A stretch of DNA of 64,000 nucleotides from Streptomyces sp. CB02261. Its GTDB lineage: Bacteria; Actinomycetota; Actinomycetes; Streptomycetales; Streptomycetaceae. Shown one piece after another: positions 45,385-53,989 of the stretch (within the stretch, counting starts at the first letter, position 1; each line of letters opens with the position of its first letter). The stretch is from NCBI RefSeq assembly GCF_001905665.1, contig NZ_LIVX01000005.1, positions 458,134 to 522,133 on the forward strand. Reading direction: 5' to 3'. Under the pieces are notes generated by a model. It saw nothing but the letters and a program-made list of their open reading frames with translations, was not told the DNA's origin and ran no database searches. The translations under genes and the position numbers were made by a program.

Positions 45385-45565
45385 CCGGCAACCGTGCGGT
45401 GCCGCTACGGCAGCGGGCGGTCTCGCGGCTGCCCGCCACGCCATGACCGCGGACGTCAGGCGCGCGCCGCATGGAGACGAGGCGGCCAGGGGGGGCGCTC
45501 AACCGCCCACCGAGAGTGCCGAAGTCGCCCCTAGCGGAACGAGGGTCGTCGACCTCGCGTATTCC

Positions 45566-46276
45566 TCACAATCCCTGGTCTCGGAGGTCTTCGAGGCGCT
45601 CGGCGTCGTCGTGCACCGATTCCCGCTCCTCCCGAGTGAGGTGAAGCGCGGCGGCTCGGTCGAGGGCCGTGGTCGCGGCTGTCCTGTCACCGAGGCGCTC
45701 GGAGATGTCCGCTCGCAGCACCAGGAGGCGGAACAGTTCCACGCGCGTGGGCCGCTCGTCCTCGAGGCGGAGCGCACGGTCGATGATCTTCGCGGCTCCT
45801 GTCGGGTCGTCCTTCGAGTCCGCGAAGAGGCTCGCCATGTGAAGGGCCTTGGCGAAGGTCTCCTTGGGGGCGGGGCGGTGGTGTGGGTCCTCGCTCGTCT
45901 GCTGCCCGATTCGGATGCAGTTGCCGCCGGGGTCGGTCATGAGGAACTGCCGCATGCCGTGCGAGGTGTCCTTGAGCGCCCCGATACGGGGGAGGCCGCG
46001 CGTGGGGATCCTTCCGAAGGTGGCCTTGAGGCCGGCTCGGAAGGCGTCGTACAGCCTGTCCACGTCGTCGGTCACGACGTAGCACGTGCTGACCGACTCG
46101 GCCGGCTCGTACTGCCTCGTCCCGAAGAAGTGGAGCTCGATGCCGCCTCGTGCGACAACCGCATAGGGGTTGGGGCTCCGCTGCTGGAACGTCACTTCGA
46201 ATCCGAGAGCGGTGTAGAAGTCGAGAACGGGCTGGATGGTCCTGCAGGGCAGGATCGGAATGGTCTTCTCGCTCAT
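45566..46276 (-). CDS. VOC family protein with C-terminal helical extension
   Basis: The first 125 residues read MSEKTIPILPCRTIQPVLDF, YTALGFEVTFQQRSPNPYAV, IELHFFGTRQYEPAESVSTC and QFLMTDPGGNCIRIGQQ, a vicinal-oxygen-chelate (glyoxalase/bleomycin-resistance) fold; the metal ligands would be the E/H in IELHFF and the later strands. Residues 140-236 form a TPR-like helical region (ALHMASLFADSKDDPTGAAK, LFRLLVLRADISERLGDRTA). The start codon lies 6 nt after a TAGAGT -10 box within a palindrome, suggesting a leaderless message. The substrate is unknown. Confidence 0.85.
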   Translation of the reverse strand: MSEKTIPILPCRTIQPVLDFYTALGFEVTFQQRSPNPYAVVARGGIELHFFGTRQYEPAESVSTCYVVTDDVDRLYDAFRAGLKATFGRIPTRGLPRIGALKDTSHGMRQFLMTDPGGNCIRIGQQTSEDPHHRPAPKETFAKALHMASLFADSKDDPTGAAKIIDRALRLEDERPTRVELFRLLVLRADISERLGDRTAATTALDRAAALHLTREERESVHDDAERLEDLRDQGL

Positions 46277-46280
46277 TCGT

Positions 46281-46308
46281 CCACTCTAGTCAAACTTGAC
46301 TAGAGTGG
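46281..46308 (-). promoter_or_regulatory. 28-bp perfect palindrome overlapping a leaderless promoter
   Basis: CCACTCTAGTCAA and TTGACTAGAGTGG flank a 2-nt centre. On the minus strand the arm nearest the gene contains TAGAGT (46288-46283), 6 nt before ATG 46276, the distance expected when transcription starts at the ATG. A dimeric repressor binding here would block the promoter. Confidence 0.65.
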
Positions 46309-46619
46309 GAAGTCGGGGCGCGCCGGATGGCTGACGACGGCCGAGGTGCGACCCAAGCCACTGAGGGAGCTGCTCACCGTCGAGTACGGGCGGAGCGCCA
46401 AACCTCCGCACCTGCTGGCCATGGGTCGAGGGGTCGACCACAGCCACTGCCGACAGATGAACCGACGGCTCACCAGTCGCAGCGGCTCGGCACCGGGCGG
46501 AGGCTCTCGCACTCCCCAGCCGCGCCCCCCCCTGGAGCGTAGGGCGCGCGGTCCAGGGATCGGGCCACCGTGGCGTCAATGCGGGAGGGACGACGGTGCT
46601 CAGGTAGCGGCCGAACCGT
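46309..46619. other. Gene-free stretch upstream of the VOC gene
   Basis: Open frames on both strands read as noise. No regulator gene adjacent to the palindrome was found here. Confidence 0.35.
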
Positions 46620-46913
46620 TCACGGCCTGGCTGCACCAGTGGCGGTGTGGCGGCTGGTGGGAAGCCTCGGGCCCTCGACGGGGCCGGCCGAAGCGGGATC
46701 CAGCGACACGTCGATCACGTCGACGAGCCTGCACAGCTTGTGTCGTGCGCGCGGGGCGTCGGACAGCGGCACGCGTACGACGGCCGAGGCCGAGCCCGGT
46801 GAGGAGATCGTGTAAGCGAGGTCGAGAACGCGGTGGTTGTTGAGGGTGGCGGCAAGACGCGCGAGCGTGCCGTGGCCGGGGCGAAGTGTGACGGTGAGCC
46901 GGGCGTGTTCCAT
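46620..46913 (-). CDS. ACT-domain protein, IlvM-like
   Basis: ATG 46913 opens MEHARLTVTLRPGHGTLARL, AATLNNHRVLDLAYTISSPG, SASAVVRVPLSDAPRARHKL, CRLVDVIDVSLDPASAGP. The beta-alpha-beta pattern and the end KLxRLVDVxxV resemble small ACT-domain subunits such as IlvM of acetohydroxy acid synthase II. No large catalytic subunit is adjacent. The C-terminal 25 residues are Pro/Arg-rich and may be non-native. Upstream is an attenuator-like terminator, consistent with amino-acid control. Confidence 0.6.
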   Translation of the reverse strand: MEHARLTVTLRPGHGTLARLAATLNNHRVLDLAYTISSPGSASAVVRVPLSDAPRARHKLCRLVDVIDVSLDPASAGPVEGPRLPTSRHTATGAARP

Positions 46914-46952
46914 GGGGTGGGGGTCCTGTCTGCGGAGGGCCGTCGTGGGGCC

Positions 46953-46990
46953 GGAAAACAGAAAGACCTCTCGCGAGGCGCGAGAGGTCT
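46953..46990 (-). terminator. Attenuator-like terminator in the leader of the ACT-domain gene
   Basis: On the minus strand a perfect 12-bp stem AGACCTCTCGCG / CGCGAGAGGTCT with a 3-nt loop is followed by TTTCTGTTTT. It lies 40-77 nt upstream of ATG 46913 and downstream of an 18-codon leader ORF. Confidence 0.7.
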
Positions 46991-47016
46991 GCGTGCGGGC
47001 GGTGAACCGGGGAGGG

Positions 47017-47073
47017 TTACTCCTGCGGGCTCGGTGCCGGCACGCTGCCGCTGATAATCAGCTGCTGCTGCAT
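47017..47073 (-). CDS. Candidate leader peptide for the ACT-domain gene
   Basis: An 18-codon ORF MQQQLIISGSVPAPSPQE ends 27 nt before the terminator hairpin. It contains a Leu-Ile-Ile...Val cluster, which would fit branched-chain amino-acid attenuation. No strong ribosome binding site was found, so it may not be translated. Confidence 0.35.
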   Translation of the reverse strand: MQQQLIISGSVPAPSPQE

Positions 47074-47239
47074 ACGGGCATGCTGGCAGAACCCGGCTGC
47101 CGCCAGGAAGGTCATCTCACACTGCGGACGACTCGCACTGAACCCCAGACCCAGGTCGGTTCCAGTGCGGTGTCGGGATCATCAAAGGGAGGGAGATCCG
47201 GCATTCCCACCGCACACCAGCCTTGTCCAGCACGACGTG

Positions 47240-47450
47240 GAACTGAGGCGAGTCGCTTCTGCAGGGCGCCCTGCTTGCGGGATCCGGCCGCGTGCTGGTG
47301 GGCCCGACAGACCGTGGAGTCGACGCTCAACTCGCAGACGGCACACCTTTCGCGTCGGCCAGGGACTGGAGCCGCGTGAGTATCCGCTGCCAGGCGCCGA
47401 TCCGCTGCCACCGGCGGAACAGGATCTTTGGGTCAGCCGCTGCTACCGAA
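47240..47450 (-). pseudogene. IS5-type transposase fragment, frameshifted
   Basis: The minus frame reads DPKILFRRWQRIGAWQRILT, RLQSLADAKG and then, in another frame, CELSVDSTVCRAHQHAAGSR KQGALQK. The SVDSTVCRAHQHAAGARK block is the first catalytic Asp region of IS5-like transposases. The rest of the element is missing. Confidence 0.75.
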
Positions 47451-47614
47451 GGGTTACTGCAACCACACCGTGCTTGCGCAGGAGCGAGGCGCCAGCAGGC
47501 CCTTCACCTGGGCGGCAGGTAGCACGTCCCTTCTGGACCCCGTAGGCGTGCCCGGAACGGAGTTGACGGCAAGAGGGGCCTGGCTCGGCGAGCGGCGTCG
47601 GTTCCGGCATTACG
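47451..47614. other. Short spacer, nothing recognised
   Basis: No gene or site is supported between the IS5 fragment and the long palindrome. Confidence 0.3.
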
Positions 47615-47677
47615 GCCGTACGCAACTGAGGAGGGCCTCCGCCGTAGCGGCGGAGGCCCTCCTCAGTTGCGTACGGC
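47615..47677 (-). terminator. Perfect 30-bp hairpin, terminator of the phage-fibre-like operon
   Basis: Arms GCCGTACGCAACTGAGGAGG... (47615-47644) and its exact complement (47648-47677) are separated by TAG. It begins 16 nt after the stop codon of the 53-residue gene (47694). The stem length and perfection are unusual for a simple terminator. Confidence 0.75.
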
Positions 47678-47693
47678 TCCCCGGCCGTCCCGC

Positions 47694-47855
47694 TCAGGCG
47701 GCGGGGTCCGGGCCGGACTTCGCCTCCGCCGCTTCCAACCGGGCCTTCAACTCGGCATTCTCCGCCTCCAGACGCGCAATGCGCTTACGGGCGAAGTACA
47801 GCTCCATGACAGCATCGTGGAACTCCGAGATCAGCTCTTCCGGGGTCAGTTGCAC
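47694..47855 (-). CDS. 53-residue coiled-coil protein
   Basis: Too short for usual ORF cut-offs but well supported: GGAGG lies 6 nt before GTG 47855. It reads VQLTPEELISEFHDAVMELY, FARKRIARLEAENAELKARL, EAAEAKSGPDPAA. The heptad pattern (IARLEAENAELKARLEAAEA) predicts a coiled coil. It follows the fibre-like gene by 13 nt, so the two form an operon. Such small coiled-coil genes are common next to phage-derived tail genes; the role is unknown. Confidence 0.7.
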   Translation of the reverse strand: MQLTPEELISEFHDAVMELYFARKRIARLEAENAELKARLEAAEAKSGPDPAA

Positions 47856-47868
47856 CCTGGTCCTCCCT

Positions 47869-48558
47869 TTACGCCGACGCGACTTCGGTGACGGTGCCGT
47901 TGCCGCCCTTCCAGAACAGCTTGCCGTCCTGAGCGAAGAGGGAACCGCCGCCGGCTGCGGCGGGCGCGTTGGTCGGTGCGGCGGGGACGTTGGCGAGCCG
48001 CACCGACCCCTCGGCGAAGATGGCGGAGGGAGCGTCGGCCGCCGCGACCACGTGGAGCTGGGACTGGGGCGTGGCGCCGCGGGCTACGCCGATGCCGGTC
48101 CGGCCGGTGCCCTTGACGACGAAGTCCTCGACCCCCGGGTTGTTCCGCAGGACGATCAGGGCACCCTTGGTCGGACCGTCGGTCGCGGTGACGAAGATGC
48201 CCTGAGCGGCGGTCCCGGCGGTTTTGAGGTCGATCGAGAGACCGGAGGCCCCGGGGTCCGAGCCGTCGGCGTATCCCTTGTGTGAGATCTTCAGTGTGCC
48301 GCGCGAGGTCTCCACGCCGGTCAGGTACATGGCCGAGGTGGCCGGGTTGTCGGATGTGACGTTCAGCGCCGCGGTGTCCCCCGAGGGAGCCTTGTGGTTG
48401 ATGGTGACGGTGTGCGCCGTCGTCGACGCCCCATAGAACTGGGCCGGCGAGGTGTACAGGGTGTACTCGCTGTCTGCGGCCGCGGCTTCCGAGCCTGCGG
48501 CGACGGTGACCGCGCCTGCGGTGAAGGCGCCGAGGAACACTCTTCGTCCCACTGCCAT
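47869..48558 (-). CDS. Tat-exported phage-fibre or hyaluronidase-like protein
   Basis: ATG 48558 (GTG 48570 is the alternative). The product of 229 residues begins MAVGRRVFLGAFTAGAVTVA with a twin-arginine signal (GRRVFLG) and AAAADS cleavage region. The mature part reads YTLYTSPAQFYGASTTAHTV, ALNVTSDNPATSAMYLTGVE, GTLKISHKGYADGSDPGASG, GALIVLRNNPGVEDFVVKGT and ends LFWKGGNGTVTEVASA. The repetitive beta layout resembles phage tail-fibre or phage-type hyaluronidase proteins that Streptomyces secretes. Enzyme activity is not proven. It forms an operon with the coiled-coil gene. Confidence 0.6.
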   Translation of the reverse strand: MAVGRRVFLGAFTAGAVTVAAGSEAAAADSEYTLYTSPAQFYGASTTAHTVTINHKAPSGDTAALNVTSDNPATSAMYLTGVETSRGTLKISHKGYADGSDPGASGLSIDLKTAGTAAQGIFVTATDGPTKGALIVLRNNPGVEDFVVKGTGRTGIGVARGATPQSQLHVVAAADAPSAIFAEGSVRLANVPAAPTNAPAAAGGGSLFAQDGKLFWKGGNGTVTEVASA

Positions 48559-48684
48559 GGGGGAACTCACTCTCGTTGTAGGTGGTTGTGCCGCCGAAGC
48601 TGCGTGAAGACCATGTGATCATCCATCAGGAGCCGAGCGCTAGGGAGTACCGGAAACGGCCGCGCTCCGGTCGTCGCTTGTCCT

Positions 48685-49158
48685 CTACAGCGCGGGCGAT
48701 CTGCAAGGAGACGTCCTCTCGTCCATCCGCCTGCTAGTCCTCAGCCATCCGTACTGGGCGTACGGTGAAGGCACCGTGAGGCCCGCGCCACCCGCATGCC
48801 CCGGTACGGAAAAAGGAGGTTCTGATCCCAGGCAGCAGCCCGTGCAGGTGCTCCCTCGGTCAGTGTCCTCATGCGCGGCAGTGATCACGGTGCGGAACCC
48901 GACGACGGTTGCCGTACAAGCGCCCGAGCCGCCGCTCCCATCCGACGACGTATAAAGCCGCCCGGCCGTCCGGGCGATCGAGCCGCTGCCCGTCCAGGCC
49001 GGCTGGACCAGATCGCCTTTGGCGTCCTGCCGGGCCAGCTCGGCCACGCCGCCACCAACCCAGCGGGCCTCAATCACGCGGCGCCAGTCCTCGCTCGTGG
49101 CGCCATCGTGAACCACGACGCTCGCTTCAGCCGACGGTGTCTCCCCGCTTCCAGCCAT
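48685..49158 (-). pseudogene. Trypsin-like serine protease fragment
   Basis: The minus frame reads GRLYTSSDGSGGSGACTATV, VGFRTVITAAHEDTD, FSVPGHAGGAGLTVPSPYAQ. ITAAH is the catalytic-histidine segment of S1 proteases and the following PGHxGG...VPSPYAQYG is typical of Streptomyces secreted trypsin-like enzymes. The Asp and Ser parts are missing and the signal peptide region upstream is not recognisable. The Cys after the His (normally AAHC) is lost. Confidence 0.65.
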
Positions 49159-49417
49159 CGTGCCCGGACCCTTAGCGCTTCAGTTGGCCCCATCGGCCAT
49201 GTGGAGCGCTCAGGCCGCGAGGCTCTGCCCAGGTAAGCGTCGAGCGGCGAATCCTCAGCCGGAAGGTTGACCTTGGGGGAGGCTGCGGTCTGGGAGGCCT
49301 ACGTGGGCTGACCAGCGACGGCTCGGCGCCCTGACGTCGGCTGGCCCCCGACTAGGTCTTGCTCCGCACCCGACGGCGTCGGCCTGGCGGCTGTCCAGAC
49401 CGGCGGACGGGGGGATT
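49159..49417. other. Intergenic, nothing recognised
   Basis: No gene, repeat or hairpin is supported here. Confidence 0.3.
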
Positions 49418-50023
49418 TCACGCAGGGACGCCGAGTGGCGGATGATCGAGCACGCGGGGCTTGTATTCGACCAGCTGGATACGGCCGTCGAAGGTGCGGT
49501 GCTCGATCATCTCGAGGGCAACGTCTGGATAGCCGTCGTAGATGCGTTCTTCGCCCGTGCTCCCGGTGATCACCGGGAACATTACGACCCGGAAGCGGTC
49601 GACGAGTCCGGCTCGTAGCAGGGACCGGCTCAGGCTGAGGCTGCCGATCGTGCTGAGGAGTCCCGAGCCATTCGACTTCATGGCGCGGACCGCCTCGACG
49701 GCGTCATCGCGGACGAGCGTGGAGTTGGCCCACGTCAGTGGTTCCTCGAGCGAGGAGGAGAAGACCACTTTGGACGCTTGCGTGAGCTCGTCGACGGAGG
49801 CCTCTTCTTCGGGCCTGAACTCGTCTTGCCCATGGGGGACCTGGCCTTCAGCGAAGCCCGACATAAGGCGGTAGGTGTTCGCTCCCATCAGGTAGGTGGC
49901 GTCGGGCTGCTCGCCGAGCCATGCGAGGTACTCCGGTCCCTCAAGGCCCCAGAACCCGGGCCATCCCTCTCCCGATGCGTAGCCGTCGAGGGAGGTGATG
50001 AAGTCAACGAGAAGCTCTGACAT
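49418..50023 (-). CDS. Dihydrofolate reductase family protein (RibD C-terminal type)
   Basis: ATG 50023 is preceded by AGGAAAGGA. The 201-residue protein reads MSELLVDFITSLDGYASGEG, WLGEQPDATYLMGANTYRLM, SKVVFSSSLEEPLTWANSTL, GLLSTIGSLSLSRSLLRAGL and VDRFRVVMFPVITGSTGEER, matching the RibD C-terminal/DHFR-like fold common as stand-alone reductases in Streptomyces. Family knowledge: NAD(P)H-dependent reduction of pterin- or pyrimidine-type substrates; the actual substrate is unknown. No folate or riboflavin gene is adjacent. Confidence 0.85.
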   Translation of the reverse strand: MSELLVDFITSLDGYASGEGWPGFWGLEGPEYLAWLGEQPDATYLMGANTYRLMSGFAEGQVPHGQDEFRPEEEASVDELTQASKVVFSSSLEEPLTWANSTLVRDDAVEAVRAMKSNGSGLLSTIGSLSLSRSLLRAGLVDRFRVVMFPVITGSTGEERIYDGYPDVALEMIEHRTFDGRIQLVEYKPRVLDHPPLGVPA

Positions 50024-50394
50024 GGCGGTGTCCTTTCCTGTGGTGTCACGAGCTTGGACTGGCCGGGAGCCACAAACTCATCGGCCGCGCCGTGGAGTAA
50101 CGAGAAACCCATGACGCAGCAGCCGAACAGATTGGCGGGGCCCCACCCGCGGTCGGCCCGGGCCGACCGTCCCGCTCAGCCGGGCCAAGTACAACGAGCG
50201 GGGCCCAACTAAAGCGCTCCGTCACAGCCGAGCGAAAGGCACCCGTTTTCCGTAACCGACGACCTGCCCAAGAGCTCAGAAGGCCACGAGAGGCCACGTG
50301 CGGGCCTCCCGGCTGGTCGCAGGTCGATCCATACCAGGCATGCCGAGTTCGGCGATTCAAGGGCCCATTCTGGGTGTCGCTCTTCGCCGTCGAT
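50024..50394. other. Intergenic, no gene seen
   Basis: No supported ORF in this gap. The start of the FG-GAP pseudogene that follows is truncated, so part of its lost N-terminus may once have been here. Confidence 0.35.
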
Positions 50395-51989
50395 TGACGA
50401 TGCCCTGGTCCAGTTCACCGTGGACAACGTGCGGAAGTGGGCTCTGCTCGATCTCGCCACCGACACGATCGGGAAGAGCTACGACGTCCCGGCGGGGGCC
50501 ACGATCAGCGCCGTCTCCGAGACCCACGTCGCCTGGTCCAAGGGCGACGCCGACACGCACCCGGAGATCTTCCTCCTGGACAGGGCCACGGGCACCGTCC
50601 AAGAGGTCCCTGTCAGCGGGGCGGTGCATGGCGAGTTCCTGGTCCGTCTCGTCGGCGGCTGGGTCGTCTACGCCACCACGGGCGTCTTCGACAGCACCAA
50701 TGTCGCCTCCACGCTGGCCGACGTCGCCGCGTACAACCCGGCGACGAAGACGACGAAGAAGCTGCTTGACCACATGACCTCGGCCGCCATGGCCGGTGAC
50801 GGCAGCCTGTACCCTGCGGGGTGGCAGCGTCGCCCAGGGCGAGGGCATGTACAAGGTCACGGCGACGGGCGACGATGCCCCGGCCGTCACGCTGGTGGCG
50901 AGCACCGGCGAGCCCACCGCGATACAGGTCACGGGCACCGATGTCCCCGCCATTGTCGACCTCGACAAGAACGGCGGGACGGCGAAGTTCACCTGGAACC
51001 TGTCCCGGCCGCCCGCCGACACGATGCTCCGTATCCGGCACACCAGGACCGGGGCGGACTACAAGTTCTACGACGACCCGGGCATCGCGCGGACGACGTT
51101 CGACTGGCAGGGCGGGCACAACGGCGACTACACCTGGGAGCTGACCGTCGTACCGTCCAACTACATCGGTCCGGCGCTCACCGTGACCGGATCGTTCACC
51201 GTGGTCCGCAAGACCGCGCCGCGTGACTTCGACGACGACGGCGCCCCCGACGTCTTCCTCCGGGACGGCTCCGGTCAGTTGTGGCGTGCCGACACCGCGT
51301 ACGACACGCAGCTCCACGCTCGCCTGCATCGGCTGATCGGACCGGGCTGGCAGGTCTACGACCAGATCGAGGTCACCGGGAACATCGCGGGCTCGGCGGT
51401 CGCCGACCTCGTTTCCCGGCACAAGGCCGGTGTCCTCTGACTGCACCAGGGCGACGGACGCGGGAGATACACCGCCCGTGTCCGTGTGGGCGGCGGCTGG
51501 CAGGTGTACAAGCAGATCGCGGGCGGCAGCGACGTGACCGGCGACGGACGCGCCGACCTCGTGGCCATCGACAAGGCCGGCGACCTCTGGCTGCACAAGA
51601 GCACGGGATCTGCCACGACCCCGTTCGCCGCCCGCAAGAAGATCGGACCAGGCTGGGGCGTCTACAACCAGCTGGTCGCCGTGGGCAACGTCGCCCGCGG
51701 AGCGGCCGGCGACCTCTTCGCCCGGGACAGGGCCGGCGTCCTGTGGCAGCACCTGGGCCAGGGGGACGGGACGTTCGCGCCCCGCACGAGGGTGGGCGGC
51801 GGCTGGAACGCGTACCAACACCTCGTCGGCCTCGGCGACGCCAACCGGGACGGCCGCCCCGACGTCCTCGGCGTCGGCACTCAGGGCGAGTACCTCTACC
51901 GCGGCACAGGCGATTGGAAGGTCCCGCTGCGCGGCCCGCAGCTCGCAGCCCTCACCTTCGACGGCGGGCCGTACAACAGCATCTCCTGA
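50395..51989 (+). pseudogene. FG-GAP/VCBS repeat protein, truncated, with frameshift and stop
   Basis: The plus strand reads VDNVRKWALLDLATDTIGKS, GATISAVSETHVAWSKGDAD and FLLDRATGTVQEVPVSG; an extra C at about 50815 shifts the frame to TLRGGSVAQGEGMYKVTATG, then DFDDDGAPDVFLRDGSGQLW and VYDQIEVTGNIAGSAVADLV. A TGA at 51438 (probably once TGG) interrupts before DVTGDGRADLVAIDKAGDLW, NRDGRPDVLGVGTQGEYLYR and the end at 51989. These are FG-GAP (VCBS) calcium-binding repeats of a large secreted Streptomyces protein. The N-terminus with its signal peptide is missing. Confidence 0.8.
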
Positions 51990-52204
51990 GCCCGGATGAA
52001 CCCCGCACACCCCGAAGGCGTACCCGGTGACCGGGTATGCCTTCTGCGAGCAACGATCAAAGGACAGTTCCCGGTCATCCCTTGAGCGCAAATGGAAGCG
52101 GCCGGGGACCGGAGCGCCTCGAACAGCAGAGCGACCGAGAGCCTGTACCCGGCCTCGAGGCCGGCAGGAGTGCCGAATCGGCTGACAGCTCCGCCGGCCC
52201 GGAC
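51990..52204. other. Spacer between two pseudogenes
   Basis: Nothing recognised. Confidence 0.3.
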
Positions 52205-52950
52205 CTGGCGTTTCCGGTACGACCGAGATTCTCGATGTCATCTCGCCGCGCGACGAGCCCGGCTGGAACTCTCCTCGCGGGCCCGGATGCTCGCCGAACG
52301 GGCCGCCGCCCTGGTCCGGGTCGCGGTCGCCCCCAGGCCCGGGGACCTGATCACACAAGCGACCACACTTCAGGCGCTGGTGGAGGACCGGCTTCGCGCA
52401 GCCGTCGTGGCAGAGGGGGAGCAGGGCCTGACCCCGGCCCGGATCCAGGAATTCACCGGCAGCCGGACTTGGAACGAGGCCGTACTGCACTGGGCGCGCG
52501 ACGGCCGGCGCAACCGCAGCGGCATGCCCGCCCCGGCGCTCACCGAGAGCCTCGACTCATGGGCCGCGGAACAGACCCCCGGCACGCCTCGCCCGGTCAC
52601 CGAGGGACTGGACGCGACCCGCTTCCCCGGCTCGGCGCAGTTCGAGGCGCATCAGCGGGCCCGCGCCGAGCATCTCCACACGGCCTCGGCCAAAGCCGGT
52701 TCAGGAGTACGCCAGCGCCTGGGTGGAATTCAACGCGCTGGCCGACGACGATGACGCCGGCGTCGAGCATCCCGTCAACGTACGGGTCGTCGCCGTGTGC
52801 AGGAACCTGGCCGAGATCTACCGGGAGCTCGCCCTGGCCGAACCCGCCTTCTCCCCCGAATACGGGGCCGAGGCCCACAACTTCAGCCGCGCGGCGGACC
52901 GCTTCGCCGAGCACGGGCCGCTCGGCTACCCGGCAGAGTACAACCGCTCA
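52205..52950 (+). pseudogene. Unknown protein gene, frameshifted
   Basis: First frame: ARRARLELSSRARMLAERAA, ALVRVAVAPRPGDLITQATT, LQALVEDRLRAAVVAEGEQG, LTPARIQEFTGSRTWNEAVL. Near 52700 the sense moves to another frame: WVEFNALADDDDAGVEHPVN, VRVVAVCRNLAEIYRELALA, EPAFSPEYGAEAHNFSRAAD. The protein is helical and Ala/Arg-rich; no family was recognised. Its end is joined to the flank of DUF6207 copy C. Confidence 0.45.
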
Positions 52951-53051
52951 CGATCGTCCTCTCGCGGGACCGTCCGCCGGGTCAAAGCCGCGCGGAGCTC
53001 GAGGTGGTCCGGGTGATGCTCCCGACTCACCCCCAGGGTGTTCTTGCGGGC

Positions 53052-53249
53052 ATGGAGCCGGTTTACCCGACCCACGTGAGCGAGCCCGGCCTGATCGTCC
53101 TGGACCTCACCGCCTCCGACGAAGCGACCTTGCAGGCAGCTGTCGAGAAACTCGGCCGGTACCGGGCGACCTCCGGGACATCGCGGGAACGGCGCGTCCC
53201 CGGAGAGCCGGGTGTGACCGCACGGCTCTACGCCGACATGCGCCGCTGA
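53052..53249 (+). CDS. DUF6207 family protein, copy C (intact)
   Basis: The 65-residue protein reads MEPVYPTHVSEPGLIVLDLT, ASDEATLQAAVEKLGRYRAT, SGTSRERRVPGEPGVTARLY, ADMRR, the full DUF6207 pattern. It is the only uninterrupted member among four in the window. An upstream in-frame ATG (53013) is possible; the ribosome binding site is weak for both. About 550 bp including the downstream hairpin are shared with copy A. Function is unknown. Confidence 0.8.
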   Translation: MEPVYPTHVSEPGLIVLDLTASDEATLQAAVEKLGRYRATSGTSRERRVPGEPGVTARLYADMRR

Positions 53250-53424
53250 CCCACAACCCGCCTCTGCGGGCGGCTGCGCCAGCCCCGGCCGGCTGTCCGG
53301 GCTGCCTGGTCGCGTTACTGGGTGTGGGCCGTGATTTCGGGGGCATGCGGGTGGTGAGCGCATGGGACCGCTCTGGATATGCAGGGCCTGCCGACCCCCC
53401 CTTCCGGCGGGCGCTTGGGTGGAT

Positions 53425-53459
53425 GAACGGCCCGCACCGGGTGACGGTGCGGGCCGTTC
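53425..53459 (+). terminator. Hairpin downstream of DUF6207 copy C
   Basis: GAACGGCCCGCACC and GGTGCGGGCCGTTC form a perfect 14-bp stem with a 7-nt loop. It is homologous to the hairpin at 22428-22461. Confidence 0.6.
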
Positions 53460-53716
53460 GGCGTCGGGGCGCGTGGTGCCGTGCGTGTGCCGGGCGGCTG
53501 CGTGTATCGGGGGGAGTCTGCACGACGTCGGGCCTTGGCCTTAAGGTGCCGCCGTTCCTCGGTCTGATCGTCCGCGGTCGGTGTGCCCTGACGTCGTCGG
53601 CGCGCCGTCACCGGCGACTTGGTGCGCAGCTGGTCCCGCCCGCCGATGAGCAGTCGGGGGTCGTGCTCCCGGTCCTCGGCCGTTGAAGGAAGGGTCCAGG
53701 TGCGCCCAGCGCCGTG

Positions 53717-53850
53717 TCAGCGTTTGGTGTCGCACATGTCGATGACCTTGCCGGTGTCGTCCCGCACGGCCCAACGGTCCCATCCCTGCTGGGGGTCGTT
53801 GCTGAAGGTGTATCGGTGGCGATGCGCTCCTGGCGCGTTGGGGTGATCGG
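53717..53850 (-). pseudogene. C-terminal protein remnant
   Basis: The minus frame ends HRYTFSNDPQQGWDRWAVRD then DTGKVIDMCDTKR and a stop. This reads like a genuine protein tail; the upstream part changes frame and is not recognisable. The family is unknown. Confidence 0.35.
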
Positions 53851-53926
53851 CGCGGTGCCCGCCCGGTGGAAGGAGTCGACCAGGCTCGGGTCGTGCTCGC
53901 ATAGTCCGCCATCAGGTCGGATGTGG

Positions 53927-53973
53927 CCGAGGCCCTTGCGGTCGACTCGTTCGTCGATCCGCAAGGGCCTCGG
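53927..53973 (-). terminator. Long hairpin downstream of the 53990 gene
   Basis: CCGAGGCCCTTGCGG and CCGCAAGGGCCTCGG form a perfect 15-bp stem with a 17-nt loop, 16 nt after the stop of the minus-strand gene. Confidence 0.65.
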
Positions 53974-53989
53974 TTTCGGTCGTGCAGGA

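Noticed and set aside
50613-52490. 625-codon minus-strand open frame
   Set aside because: Antisense to the FG-GAP repeat gene; the apparent repeats mirror the FG-GAP repeats of the other strand.
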